Both the position numbers and the translations under genes were made by a program. Positions 40,750 to 48,461 of a stretch of DNA of 48,461 nt are shown in pieces (within the stretch, counting starts at the first letter, position 1; each line of letters opens with the position of its first letter). The notes beneath the pieces were generated by a model. It searched no databases. It was given only the letters and a program-made list of their open reading frames with translations, and had not been told where the DNA came from. The DNA lies in contig JAQBQD010000178.1 of assembly GCA_028287185.1 (NCBI GenBank), forward strand, positions 1-48,461, given 5' to 3'. This DNA is from Gemmatimonadota bacterium (GTDB taxonomy: Bacteria; Gemmatimonadota; Gemmatimonadetes; Longimicrobiales; Longimicrobiaceae).

Positions 40750-41325
40750 ATGGAACCCGCCGCATCCGAACCGCCCGGCTACTGCGCCGCCGCCTCGCAT
40801 CCCGTCCACGGTCCGTACCACGACCACGAGTACGGCTTTCCCATCGCGGACGACGACGCGCTGTTCGAGCGGCTGGTCCTGGAGATCAACCAGGCGGGGC
40901 TGTCGTGGCTCACCATCCTCAAGAAGCGCGAGGGCTTCCGCCGCGCGTACGGCGGCTTCCACATCGAAACCGTGGCGGCGTACGGCGACGCGGACCGCGC
41001 GCGGCTGATGGCGGACGCGGGCATCATCCGCAACCGGCTGAAGGTGAACGCGGCCATCGAGAACGCCGGCCGCATCCTGCGCCTGCGCGAAACGCACGGC
41101 TCGTTCGCGGGATGGCTGGACGCGCACCACCCGCTGGCGCGTGCGGAGTGGCAGCGGCTGTTCAAGAAGACCTTCGTGTTCACCGGCGGCGAGATCGTGA
41201 ACGAGATGCTCGTGAGCACCGGCTACCTGCCGGGCGCACACCGCGAGTGGTGCCCCGCCTACGCCCGCACGCTGGCCGCCCGCCCGCCGTGGACGCGCCC
41301 CGCCGCATCGACGACTCCCGGCTGA
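40750..41325 (+). CDS. tag: DNA-3-methyladenine glycosylase I
   Basis: 191 residues from ATG 40750, the family length. YHDHEYGFPIADDDALFERLVLEINQAGLSW is the family N-terminal signature, with Glu/Tyr/Trp residues of the base pocket. LKKREGFRRAYGGFHIETVAAYG and IIRNRLKVNAAIENAGRIL are the helix-hairpin-helix portion, and GYLPGAHREWCPAYAR gives the C-terminal zinc-binding His and Cys that pair with Cys12 and His17 of YCAAASHP. The enzyme removes 3-methyladenine from alkylated DNA in base excision repair. It belongs to no obvious operon: 163 bases from the gene before and 191 to the next. Confidence 0.95.
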   Translation: MEPAASEPPGYCAAASHPVHGPYHDHEYGFPIADDDALFERLVLEINQAGLSWLTILKKREGFRRAYGGFHIETVAAYGDADRARLMADAGIIRNRLKVNAAIENAGRILRLRETHGSFAGWLDAHHPLARAEWQRLFKKTFVFTGGEIVNEMLVSTGYLPGAHREWCPAYARTLAARPPWTRPAASTTPG

Positions 41326-41380
41326 CGCCCGTCCGCGCCGCCGCCTCCGGCGATGGAGAGGCATCCCTCCGTCCGGCGTC

Positions 41381-41413
41381 TTGCAGGGAGCGCCGGACGA
41401 ACGTACGTATACA
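41381..41413 (+). promoter_or_regulatory. Weak candidate promoter of the propeller gene
   Basis: TTGCAG (41381-41386), a 17-base spacer and TACGTA (41404-41409), overlapped by TATACA, lie about 105 bases before the start. This is the only AT-rich patch in the gap. Confidence 0.25.
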
Positions 41414-41516
41414 AGGATTCAGACCCCATCGCCGGAGCTTTCCCTCCCGCCTTTCCACCTCGCGTGGACCGGGACGGGCGGAGCCGCGGCGCTCCCAACT
41501 TTCCGGAGGCAACCGA

Positions 41517-44500
41517 ATGGCAGGAGCTTTCCGTCCGTATCGCGCCGCAGGCGCTGCGGCGCTGCTGGCGCTGGCGACGGTTCCCGCGGCGCGGGCGCAG
41601 GGGCGCTCGCCCGCCGCGTCGCCCGTCGCGCAAGCTGCCGCGTACGACACGGCGCTCTTCTCGGCGCTGCGCTGGCGCGGCATCGGGCCCAACCGCGGCG
41701 GGCGCTCCATCGCGGCGGCGGGCAGCGCGGCGCGGCCCAACGAGTACTACTTCGGCGCCACGGGCGGCGGGCTGTGGAAGACGGCGGACGGCGGCACCAC
41801 CTGGAAGCCGGTGTCCGACAGCGCCTTCACCAGCTCGTCCGTGGGCGCCGTGGCGGTGTGCGAGAAGAACCCCGACGTGGTGTACGCCGGCCTGGGCGAG
41901 ACGGAGCTGCGCGGCAACGTGATGCAGGGCGACGGCGTGTACCGCTCGGCCGACGGCGGCAAGCACTGGGGGCGCGTGGGGCTGGAGGGCACGCAGACGG
42001 TTGCCAGGATCCGCATCGACCCCACGGACTGCGACCGGGTGCTCGTGGCGGCGCTGGGGCACCCGTACGGCCCCAGCGCGGAGCGCGGCGTCTTCCGCAC
42101 CACGGACGGCGGGCGCACCTGGAAGAACGTGCTGTTCCGCAACGACCGCACGGGCGCCATCGAGCTTGTGGTGGCGCCGGGCGACCCGCGGACGATGTTC
42201 GCGGCGTTCTGGGACGTGAGCCGCACCCCGTGGTCGCTTTCCAGCGGCGGCCCCGGCAGCGGCATCTTCCGCAGCACGGACGGGGGCGACACCTGGACGG
42301 AGATCACCCGCAACCCCGGGCTGCCCACGGGCACGCTGGGCAAGATCGGGATGACGGTCTCGGGCGCCAACCCGCGGCGCGTGTGGGCCATCGTGGAGGC
42401 GCGCGACGGCGGCGTGTTCCGCTCGGACGACGCGGGGGCGACGTGGACGCGGCTGAACCAGGAGCGCAAGCTGCGGCAGCGCGCCTTCTATTACTCGCGC
42501 ATCTACGCCGACCCGCGCGACACCTCCACCGTGTACGTGCTCAACACGGCCGTGTGGAAGTCCACGGACGGCGGAAAGACCTTCCCCAAGAGCATCCGTG
42601 TGCCGCACGGCGACAACCACGACCTGTGGATCGCCGGCAACGATCCGCGGCGGATGATCGAGGCCAACGACGGCGGCGCCAACGTCTCCGTCAGCGGCGG
42701 AGAGTCGTGGACGGACCAGGACTACCCCACGGCGCAGATGTACCACGTGGCGACCACGGCGCGCTTCCCCTACGAGGTGTGCGGGGCGCAGCAGGACAAC
42801 TCCACCGCGTGCGTACCCAGCCGGGGCAGCGGCAGCGCGTACTTTCCCGTGGGCGGCGGCGAGAGCGGCTACATCGCGCCCGATCCCCGCAACCCGGACG
42901 TGTTCTACGCGGGCAGCTACGGCGGCCTGCTCACGCGGTTCGACCGGCGGACGAACCAGCTGCGCAACGTGCAGGTGTGGCCCGAGAACCCCATGGGCTA
43001 CTCGTCGCAGGACATCCGCGAGCGCTTCCAGTGGACGTACCCCATCGTCTTCTCGCGCGTAGAGCCGGGCGTGCTCTACGTGGGATCGCAGCACCTGTGG
43101 CGCTCGGCCGACGAAGGGCAGACGTGGCAGCGCATCTCGCCCGACCTGACCCGCGGCGACCCGAAGACGCTGGGCCCCTCGGGCGGGCCCATCACGCTGG
43201 ACCAGACGGGCGTGGAGACGTACGGAACGCTCTTCACCATCGCCCCCTCGCCGCGGGACGCAGGGACGATCTGGACGGGGTCGGACGACGGGAAGGTGCA
43301 GGTGACGCGGGACGGCGGCGCGACGTGGCAGGACGTGACGCCGCCGGGGCTGGGCGAGTTCGCCCGCATCTCGCTGGTGGAGGCCTCGCCGCACGACGTG
43401 AACCGGGCGTACGTGGCCGCCAACCGCTACCAGCAGGACGACCGCGCGCCCTACATCTACCGCACGGCCGACGGCGGGCGCACCTGGACGCGCATCACCG
43501 ACGGCATCCCCGCGGGCGACTTCGCGCGGGCCGTGCGCGAGGACCCCGTCCGCCCGGGCCTGCTGTACGCGGGCACGGAGAACGGCATCCACGTGTCGTG
43601 GGACGACGGCGCGCACTGGCAGCCGCTGCGCCGCAACCTCCCCGTCACACAGGTCGCGGACATCGAGGTGCGGGGCAGCGACCTGGTGATCGCCACGCAT
43701 GGCCGCTCGTTCTACGTGATGGACGGCATCGGGCCGCTGCGGCAGCTCACCCCGCAGGTGGCCGCGGCGCCCGTGTGGCTGTACGCGCCGGCGGACCCGG
43801 TGCGGGCGGTGGATCCCGGTGTCTCCGTCTTCTACACGCTGAAGCGTCCCGCCCGCCGCGTGACGCTGGAGTTCATGGACTCGGCCGGCCACGTGATCCG
43901 CACCTTCACGGGCACGCCGGCGGACTCGGCCGTGAAGGGCGCCGGCGCGACGCCTTCGTCGGACGATGACGACGAGGACGGCCCGCCGGTGCCGCGCGAT
44001 CCCAGGGTCCCGGTGAAGGCGGGGACGCACAAGTTCACCTGGGACCTGCGCTACCCCGGCCCCCGCGGCTTCCCGAAGGTGGTGCTGTGGGCGGCCAGCC
44101 TGCGCGGCCCGCGCGCCGTGCCCGGCGCCTACCGCGTGCGCCTGACGGTGGACGGCCAGGCGCGGGAGCAGGCGTTCCGCGTGCTCAAGGACCCGCGGCT
44201 GACCACGGTGACGCAGGCGGACCTGGAGGAGCAGTTCCGGGTGGCGTCGCGCATTCGCGACCGGGTGAGCGAGGCGGACTCGGCCGTGCTGCTCATCCGC
44301 GGCATCCGCCAGCAGGTGGACGAGCGCGTGGCCAAGGACTCGTCGCTGGCGCCTGCGGCCGACGCGGTCAAGGCCGCGCTGCTGGGGGTGGAGGACTCCA
44401 TCTACAACACGCGGCTGGAAAGCAACCAGGACCCGCTCAACTTCCCCATCCGCCTGAACAACCAGATCGCCGCGCTGCAGGGCGTGGTGGAGAGCGCGGA

Positions 44501-44735
44501 GAGCCGGCCCACGGCCGCCACCTACACCGTGCTGGACGAGCTGTCGCGCCGCCTGGCCGTGCACCTGCGCCGGCTGGACGCGGTGGTGGCCGGCGACCTG
44601 CCCCGCTTCAACGAGGCCGCCCGCGCCCACCACCAGCTGCCGGTGGTCCCGCGGCTGCTGGAGGTGAAGGACGATCCCTCCCCGCCGCCGGCGGGCACGG
44701 AGGACAGAGGCGAGGAGGAGGCCGGCGAGCGGTAG
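41517..44735 (+). CDS. Large secreted sortilin/VPS10-like beta-propeller protein
   Basis: 1072 residues. GGAGG lies eight bases before ATG 41517, and a signal peptide ends near PAARAQ (residue 27). Residues about 35-740 hold ten or more BNR-type repeats of the form S/T-x-DGG-x-TW (GGLWKTADGGTTWKPV, GVYRSADGGKHWGRV, GVFRTTDGGRTWKNV, GIFRSTDGGDTWTEI and later copies), i.e. a VPS10/sortilin-like or exo-sialidase-like propeller. A conserved GGGESGYIAPDPRNPDVFYAG block is in the middle. After LVIATHGRSFYVMD (about 730), a beta-sandwich with a DDDDED patch (about 820) and a C-terminal helical region (about 900-1050) follow. Such proteins are abundant in Gemmatimonadota and Bacteroidota and are called glycosyl hydrolases by analogy, but no catalytic residues can be assigned. 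Confidence 0.85.
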   Translation: MAGAFRPYRAAGAAALLALATVPAARAQGRSPAASPVAQAAAYDTALFSALRWRGIGPNRGGRSIAAAGSAARPNEYYFGATGGGLWKTADGGTTWKPVSDSAFTSSSVGAVAVCEKNPDVVYAGLGETELRGNVMQGDGVYRSADGGKHWGRVGLEGTQTVARIRIDPTDCDRVLVAALGHPYGPSAERGVFRTTDGGRTWKNVLFRNDRTGAIELVVAPGDPRTMFAAFWDVSRTPWSLSSGGPGSGIFRSTDGGDTWTEITRNPGLPTGTLGKIGMTVSGANPRRVWAIVEARDGGVFRSDDAGATWTRLNQERKLRQRAFYYSRIYADPRDTSTVYVLNTAVWKSTDGGKTFPKSIRVPHGDNHDLWIAGNDPRRMIEANDGGANVSVSGGESWTDQDYPTAQMYHVATTARFPYEVCGAQQDNSTACVPSRGSGSAYFPVGGGESGYIAPDPRNPDVFYAGSYGGLLTRFDRRTNQLRNVQVWPENPMGYSSQDIRERFQWTYPIVFSRVEPGVLYVGSQHLWRSADEGQTWQRISPDLTRGDPKTLGPSGGPITLDQTGVETYGTLFTIAPSPRDAGTIWTGSDDGKVQVTRDGGATWQDVTPPGLGEFARISLVEASPHDVNRAYVAANRYQQDDRAPYIYRTADGGRTWTRITDGIPAGDFARAVREDPVRPGLLYAGTENGIHVSWDDGAHWQPLRRNLPVTQVADIEVRGSDLVIATHGRSFYVMDGIGPLRQLTPQVAAAPVWLYAPADPVRAVDPGVSVFYTLKRPARRVTLEFMDSAGHVIRTFTGTPADSAVKGAGATPSSDDDDEDGPPVPRDPRVPVKAGTHKFTWDLRYPGPRGFPKVVLWAASLRGPRAVPGAYRVRLTVDGQAREQAFRVLKDPRLTTVTQADLEEQFRVASRIRDRVSEADSAVLLIRGIRQQVDERVAKDSSLAPAADAVKAALLGVEDSIYNTRLESNQDPLNFPIRLNNQIAALQGVVESAESRPTAATYTVLDELSRRLAVHLRRLDAVVAGDLPRFNEAARAHHQLPVVPRLLEVKDDPSPPPAGTEDRGEEEAGER

Positions 44736-44764
44736 GTTTCCGGCAGGTCGGTGGATGAACGGAA

Positions 44765-44798
44765 GAGGGACGGTGCCGCGGGTTGGGCTCCGTCCCTC
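44765..44798 (+). terminator. Hairpin after the propeller gene
   Basis: GAGGGACGG (44765-44773) pairs with CCGTCCCTC (44790-44798) across 16 bases, 29 bases after the stop. Confidence 0.5.
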
Positions 44799-44936
44799 CT
44801 CCATTGTGTATTCCGATGATCGGCGTGGCCGGCAGCTCCCCCGCATCTCGCAGCCCGCAGTCCGTTCCGCAGATCGACAGGCACATCTCGAGACTCCACA
44901 GACTCGGTAGACCCGCAAGCTCTGGACGAAGAACCG

Positions 44937-44966
44937 AAAAGGGTGCCGGCAGCGATGCCGGCACCC
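44937..44966 (-). terminator. Intrinsic terminator of the SNF2-SWIM operon
   Basis: On the minus strand GGGTGCCGGC (44966-44957) pairs perfectly with GCCGGCACCC (44950-44941) across a 6-base loop, followed by TTTTC. It lies 54 bases after the SWIM gene stop. Confidence 0.85.
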
Positions 44967-45019
44967 CGCCGTCGTTCCTCGAACCGAGCCGCGTCCCACC
45001 AAGCCGGCGGCGAATCGCG

Positions 45020-45928
45020 CTACGGCTTGCCCTCGTCGCCCGCCGCAGTGCGCTCGGCGGCGGCGGTGAAGGCGCGGTAGGCGGCGGTCAGCGCCTCGGA
45101 GACGGTGCCGCCGCCCGCCGCCTCGGGTAGGGGGCCGAGCTGGCGGATGACGGCGTCGGGAACCGCCGGGGCGACGGGCGCGTAGCGGAAGCCGAAGAGC
45201 TCGGGGCCGGCGGTCCAGAACCCGCCGGTGCGGGGCGCCTCGGCGGGAGGAGCAGGCGTTTCGGCGCCGGCGTCGAGCGCGGCTTCCGACCCTTCGTCGT
45301 CCGGCGGCGGGGCGGCGTCTTCGGCGGCCAGGGCGGCGGCGCGCAGCTCGCGCAGGCGCTCCAGCAGGGCTTCGCGGGGGCGCCCCCGCCAGGCGAGCAC
45401 GAGGAAGGGATCGGCGTCGAAGGCCTCGGCCAGGATGTAGTAGACGGCCGCGGTGTGCTTGCAGGGGTCGGCCCAGTCCGGGCAGGAGCAGTCGCTGGAC
45501 AGCTCCGCGGGCGAGGCGGGGAACAGATGAAGTCCCACGGCGGCGAACGCGGCCTCCACGTCGCGCGGCATCTCGCCCGCCAGGAGCGCCGCCAGGAAGA
45601 GGGCCTGGGCGGCCAGCTCGCCCTCGGCCCGCTCCCACTGGGCGTCGGTGAAGGGGACGAGGGAGACACGGACGGAGTAGGGGGTGGCGCGCGAGCCTTG
45701 CACGGCGGCGCTCACCCTCCCGGGCTCCACCTTCAGGCGCATCACCTGCCCGCTGCGGGCGTAGCTGCGCCCCCGGCCCAGGCGCGAGGTGTCGGCCACC
45801 TGCGCCAGGGCGTCCAGGAAGCGCTTCGACCACCAGCTCTCGCCGATGGCGCCGCGCTGGCTGCGCGCGCGGATGCCGTTGGGCGCGGGCCGCCGCGGGC
45901 CCCCTTCGTAGCTCCACCAGTCGCTCAT
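45020..45928 (-). CDS. SWIM zinc-finger protein, partner of SNF2 helicase
   Basis: 302 residues from ATG 45928 (GGAGCGAGGG upstream). The N-terminus is SWWSKRFLDALAQVAD, then SRLGRGRSYARSGQVMRLKVEPGRVSAAVQGSR, a conserved lead-in of bacterial SWIM proteins. The zinc finger is SSDCSCPDWADPCKH, with the CxCx(n)CxH ligands Cys147, Cys149, Cys156 and His158. A Pro/Ala/Glu-rich spacer (about 195-240) precedes the helical C-terminus. SWIM fingers bind DNA or protein, and in bacteria this type is regularly encoded with a SNF2 ATPase. The gene starts 18 bases after the SNF2 stop, so the two are one operon that probably acts in DNA repair or chromatin-like remodelling. Confidence 0.92.
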   Translation of the reverse strand: MSDWWSYEGGPRRPAPNGIRARSQRGAIGESWWSKRFLDALAQVADTSRLGRGRSYARSGQVMRLKVEPGRVSAAVQGSRATPYSVRVSLVPFTDAQWERAEGELAAQALFLAALLAGEMPRDVEAAFAAVGLHLFPASPAELSSDCSCPDWADPCKHTAAVYYILAEAFDADPFLVLAWRGRPREALLERLRELRAAALAAEDAAPPPDDEGSEAALDAGAETPAPPAEAPRTGGFWTAGPELFGFRYAPVAPAVPDAVIRQLGPLPEAAGGGTVSEALTAAYRAFTAAAERTAAGDEGKP

Positions 45929-45946
45929 CGCCCTCGCTCCGTCATC

Positions 45947-48461
45947 TCAGCCCCGCGCCTCGTCGCCCAGCGCCACCACGCGGCGCAGCTCGGCGGTGGA
46001 CAGCTCCGTCAGCCACGCCTCGCCGCTGCCCAGCACGCTGGCGGCGAGCTTCTTCTTGTCCTCGATCATCTCGTCGATCCGTTCCTCCAGCGTGCCGGCG
46101 CACACCAGCTTGCGCACCTGCACGTCGCGCCGCTGCCCGATGCGGAAGGCGCGGTCGGTGGCCTGGTCCTCCACGGCCGGGTTCCACCATCGGTCGAAGT
46201 GCACGACGTGGTTGGCGGCGGTCAGGTTCAGGCCCGTGCCGCCGGCCTTGAGCGAAAGGAGCAGGACGGGCGGCCCGTCCCCCGCCTGGAAGCGCGCCAC
46301 CATCGCGTCGCGGGCGGCGCGGGCCGTGCCGCCGTGCAGGAAGGGCACCTCGCGGGCGAAGCGCTCTTCCAGCCGCAGCCGCAGCAGGTGGCCCATCTCG
46401 GCGAACTGGGTGAAGACGAGCGCGCGGTCGCCAAGCGCGAGCACCTCGGACACGATCTCCTCCAGCCGCTCCAGCTTGCCCGACCGGCCGGCCAGCGCCG
46501 AGCGGTCGCCCAGGAGGTGGGCGGGGTGGTTGCACACCTGCTTGAGGCGCAGCAGGGTGGCCAGCACCAGCCCGCGGCGCTCGATCCCCTCGCTCTCCTC
46601 CACCCGCTGCATCATCTCGTCCACCGTGGCCTGGTAGAGCGACGCCTGCTCGGGGGTGAGGGTGCAGTACACCTTCATCTCCAGCTTGGCGGGCAGGTCG
46701 CGGATGATGCGGCGGTCCGTCTTCAGGCGGCGCAGCACGAACGGCCCGGTGAGCCGCTGGAGCTGGGCGGCGCGGTCGGCGTCGCGGTGCTTCTCGATGG
46801 GCGTGGCGAAGCGGCGGCGGAAGTCGGCGGCGGTGCCCAGCAGCCCGGGGTTCAGGAAGTCCAGGATGGACCACAGCTCGGCCAGCCGGTTCTCCACCGG
46901 GGTGCCCGTGAGGGCGATGCGGCGCGGGGCGCGGAAGGCGCGCACGGCCTGCGCCTGCCGCGCGGCGGAGTTCTTGACGTTCTGCGCCTCGTCCAGTACC
47001 ACGCGCCCCCACGCCACCTCGGCCAGCGCGGCCTGGTCGCGGGCGGCCAGGGCGTAGGTGGTGAGGAACAGGTCGCCCGCTTCGGCGGCCGCCTTCACCT
47101 CGCCGCCGCCGGCGCGGCCCACGCCGTGGTGCACGTGCACCCGCAGCGCCGGGGCGAAGCGGGCGGCTTCGCGCTGCCAGTTGGCCAGCAGCGACATGGG
47201 GCAGACGAGCAGCGTGGGCGCGCCTGCGTCCCCCTCGGCCCGCCGGGCCAGCAGGAGCGCCAGGAGCTGCACGGTCTTGCCCAGGCCCATGTCGTCCGCC
47301 AGGCAGGCGCCCAGGCCCAGGCGGTCCAGGAAGGCCATCCACGCCAGGCCGCGGCGCTGGTAGGGGCGCAGCTTCCCGGTGAAGCCCGGCGGCGCGGGCA
47401 CGTCCGCGATCCCGGCGTCGCCCGCGGAGGCCAGCAGTTCGCCCAGCCACCCGTCCGCCTCCACGCCCTGCAGCGGCAGCCCGGCGGGGGCGTCGGCCCC
47501 CATGGCCAGACGCAGCACCTCGGTCGCCGTCATCTGCCCGCCGCGTCCCCGGTCGAACATGCCCAGCGCGGCCTCCACCTCGTCGGGCCGCAGCTCGACC
47601 CAGGCGCCGCGCACGCGCACCAGCGGCACCTTCATGGCCGCCAGCGCGCGGAACTCGGCGGCGGTGAGGGTATGGCCCCCCAGCGACACCTGCCAGTCGT
47701 ACGCGCACAGGGTGTCCATCCCCATCCCCCCGGTCGCGCCGCCGCCCGCCGACGGGGTGGCGCGCAGCTTCACGCCCAGCCGCGCGGCGGGCTTGGTCCA
47801 CCAGGGCGGCACGTGCAGGCCGAAGCCCGCCTGCGCCAGCGCAGGCGCCGCTTCGCGCAGGAAGCGGTAGGCGCCCTCCGCGTCCAGCTCCATGCCGCTG
47901 GGCCGGGGGCTGCGCAGCACCGGGGCCAGGCCGGGATACAGCCGCAGCGCGCGCCCCAGGTCGCCCAACAGGCGCTCCTGCGGGTCGTCCAGCACGCGGC
48001 GGAAGACGGTGAGCGGCCCCTGCGTGCGCCACACCTGGGCGGCCGACACCAGCAGGCTGGGGTCGTCGACGGCCTGCAGCAGCACGTCCAGCCGCCACAC
48101 GCCGTCGGCGGTGGGCGTCCCATTCCCGGCCGCGTTCCCGTCGCCGGGGGGCGGTTCGGCGGGGGCCGACAGGCGGAAGCAGGTGCGGAGGCCCGCGGTG
48201 GGCGCGGTGAGCGGGCGCGACCACGCGGCGAGCGCCCTGAACAGCTCTCCGGGCGCGCCGTCCGGCGTGTAGCGGAACCCGGCGCCGTGCAGCAGCTCCA
48301 CCAGCCACCCGTCGCCCGGCGTGCGGTGGCCGCGGCGCGGGGGAAGCACGCCCTTGCGGGTGAGCGGGCCCCGCGCGCAGGCGTCCACCAGGTCGGCCAG
48401 CGCCACGCCCGCCACGTCGCCCGGCTCGGCGCCACCCCCGTCCACCGCGGCGGCGCAGGCG
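45947..48461 (-). CDS. SNF2-family DEAD/DEAH helicase, 5' end beyond the window
   Basis: At least 832 residues; the frame stays open to the right edge, so the N-terminus is missing. A long accessory region of the SNF2_assoc/DUF3670 kind (about the first 350 visible residues) precedes the motor. Motor motifs: LADDMGLGKT (I), LLVCPMSLLANWQREAARF (Ia), LDEAQNVKN (II, DEAQ), LTGTPVENRL (III), then the helicase C half with ALVFTQFAEMG, LLLSLKAGGTGLNLTAANHVVHFDRWWNP (V) and QATDRAFRIGQ (VI), ending with the bacterial SNF2 tail IDEMIEDKKKLAASVLG. It is a dsDNA translocase without strand-separating activity, as known for the family. It is the first gene of the SNF2-SWIM unit. Confidence 0.95.
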   Translation of the reverse strand, partial: ACAAAVDGGGAEPGDVAGVALADLVDACARGPLTRKGVLPPRRGHRTPGDGWLVELLHGAGFRYTPDGAPGELFRALAAWSRPLTAPTAGLRTCFRLSAPAEPPPGDGNAAGNGTPTADGVWRLDVLLQAVDDPSLLVSAAQVWRTQGPLTVFRRVLDDPQERLLGDLGRALRLYPGLAPVLRSPRPSGMELDAEGAYRFLREAAPALAQAGFGLHVPPWWTKPAARLGVKLRATPSAGGGATGGMGMDTLCAYDWQVSLGGHTLTAAEFRALAAMKVPLVRVRGAWVELRPDEVEAALGMFDRGRGGQMTATEVLRLAMGADAPAGLPLQGVEADGWLGELLASAGDAGIADVPAPPGFTGKLRPYQRRGLAWMAFLDRLGLGACLADDMGLGKTVQLLALLLARRAEGDAGAPTLLVCPMSLLANWQREAARFAPALRVHVHHGVGRAGGGEVKAAAEAGDLFLTTYALAARDQAALAEVAWGRVVLDEAQNVKNSAARQAQAVRAFRAPRRIALTGTPVENRLAELWSILDFLNPGLLGTAADFRRRFATPIEKHRDADRAAQLQRLTGPFVLRRLKTDRRIIRDLPAKLEMKVYCTLTPEQASLYQATVDEMMQRVEESEGIERRGLVLATLLRLKQVCNHPAHLLGDRSALAGRSGKLERLEEIVSEVLALGDRALVFTQFAEMGHLLRLRLEERFAREVPFLHGGTARAARDAMVARFQAGDGPPVLLLSLKAGGTGLNLTAANHVVHFDRWWNPAVEDQATDRAFRIGQRRDVQVRKLVCAGTLEERIDEMIEDKKKLAASVLGSGEAWLTELSTAELRRVVALGDEARG

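Noticed and set aside
41259..45917. A 1552-codon minus-strand open frame opposite the propeller gene
   Set aside because: Composition is Arg/Val/His/Ala-rich with no domain. The opposite strand has a clear signal peptide, RBS and BNR repeats.

Overview
This is a 48.5 kb stretch of dense, roughly 70% GC bacterial chromosome with about 36 protein genes, no visible rRNA or tRNA gene, no insertion sequence and no CRISPR array. GTG and TTG starts, 4-base GTGA/ATGA overlaps, many secreted or lipoprotein envelope enzymes, a large sortilin-like beta-propeller protein and two separate DNA-ligase repair systems suggest a soil-type Gemmatimonadota (Longimicrobium-like) genome. That assignment is inferred from gene content; no marker gene is present to prove it.

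Layout. 1-6.3 kb holds periplasmic and envelope enzymes: S41 protease, e(P4)-type acid phosphatase, L,D-transpeptidase coupled to a beta-lactamase-fold serine hydrolase, and an LTxxQ-motif protein. 6.4-11.1 kb has an uncharacterised protein and a MarR regulator on the minus strand, divergent from an ankyrin / GNAT / PBP4-type carboxypeptidase operon with an inverted-repeat operator between them. 11.5-17.1 kb has an MFS exporter, a lone VWA protein, an M15 peptidase with calcium-loop-like motifs between its zinc ligands, a small membrane protein, and type 1 IPP isomerase overlapping a secreted protein gene. 18.4-20.1 kb encodes a 545-residue protein made of two PUD-like domains and a spider-venom-type phospholipase D / sphingomyelinase D domain.

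20.4-27.9 kb is the ligase-associated repair cluster (beta-CASP exonuclease, ATP-dependent ligase, DEXH helicase, PdeM phosphoesterase). A Fic-domain gene sits in the middle, bracketed by two AT-rich blocks packed with TGATCA palindromes and sharing a 35-bp direct repeat. 28-31.6 kb has a frameshifted HAD phosphatase, a MarR-ArsN2 pair with two matching operator-like sites, and a membrane diguanylate cyclase. 32-35 kb has an orphan protein with an eCIS-cargo-like motif, a NamZ-type muramidase and a small orphan TonB-plug-like protein. 35.4-39.4 kb is ku-ligD (NHEJ). 39.9-44.7 kb has a lytic transglycosylase, 3-methyladenine glycosylase I and the sortilin-like propeller. 45-48.5 kb has a SWIM zinc-finger protein downstream of a SNF2 helicase that runs off the right edge.

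Two themes recur: peptidoglycan remodelling (L,D-transpeptidase, PBP4-like, M15, NamZ, SLT, serine hydrolase) and DNA repair (Lig-associated cluster, Ku/LigD, Tag, SNF2/SWIM). The least explained systems are the PUD-PUD-SMaseD protein, the Fic gene with its palindrome arrays, and the eCIS-like orphan.
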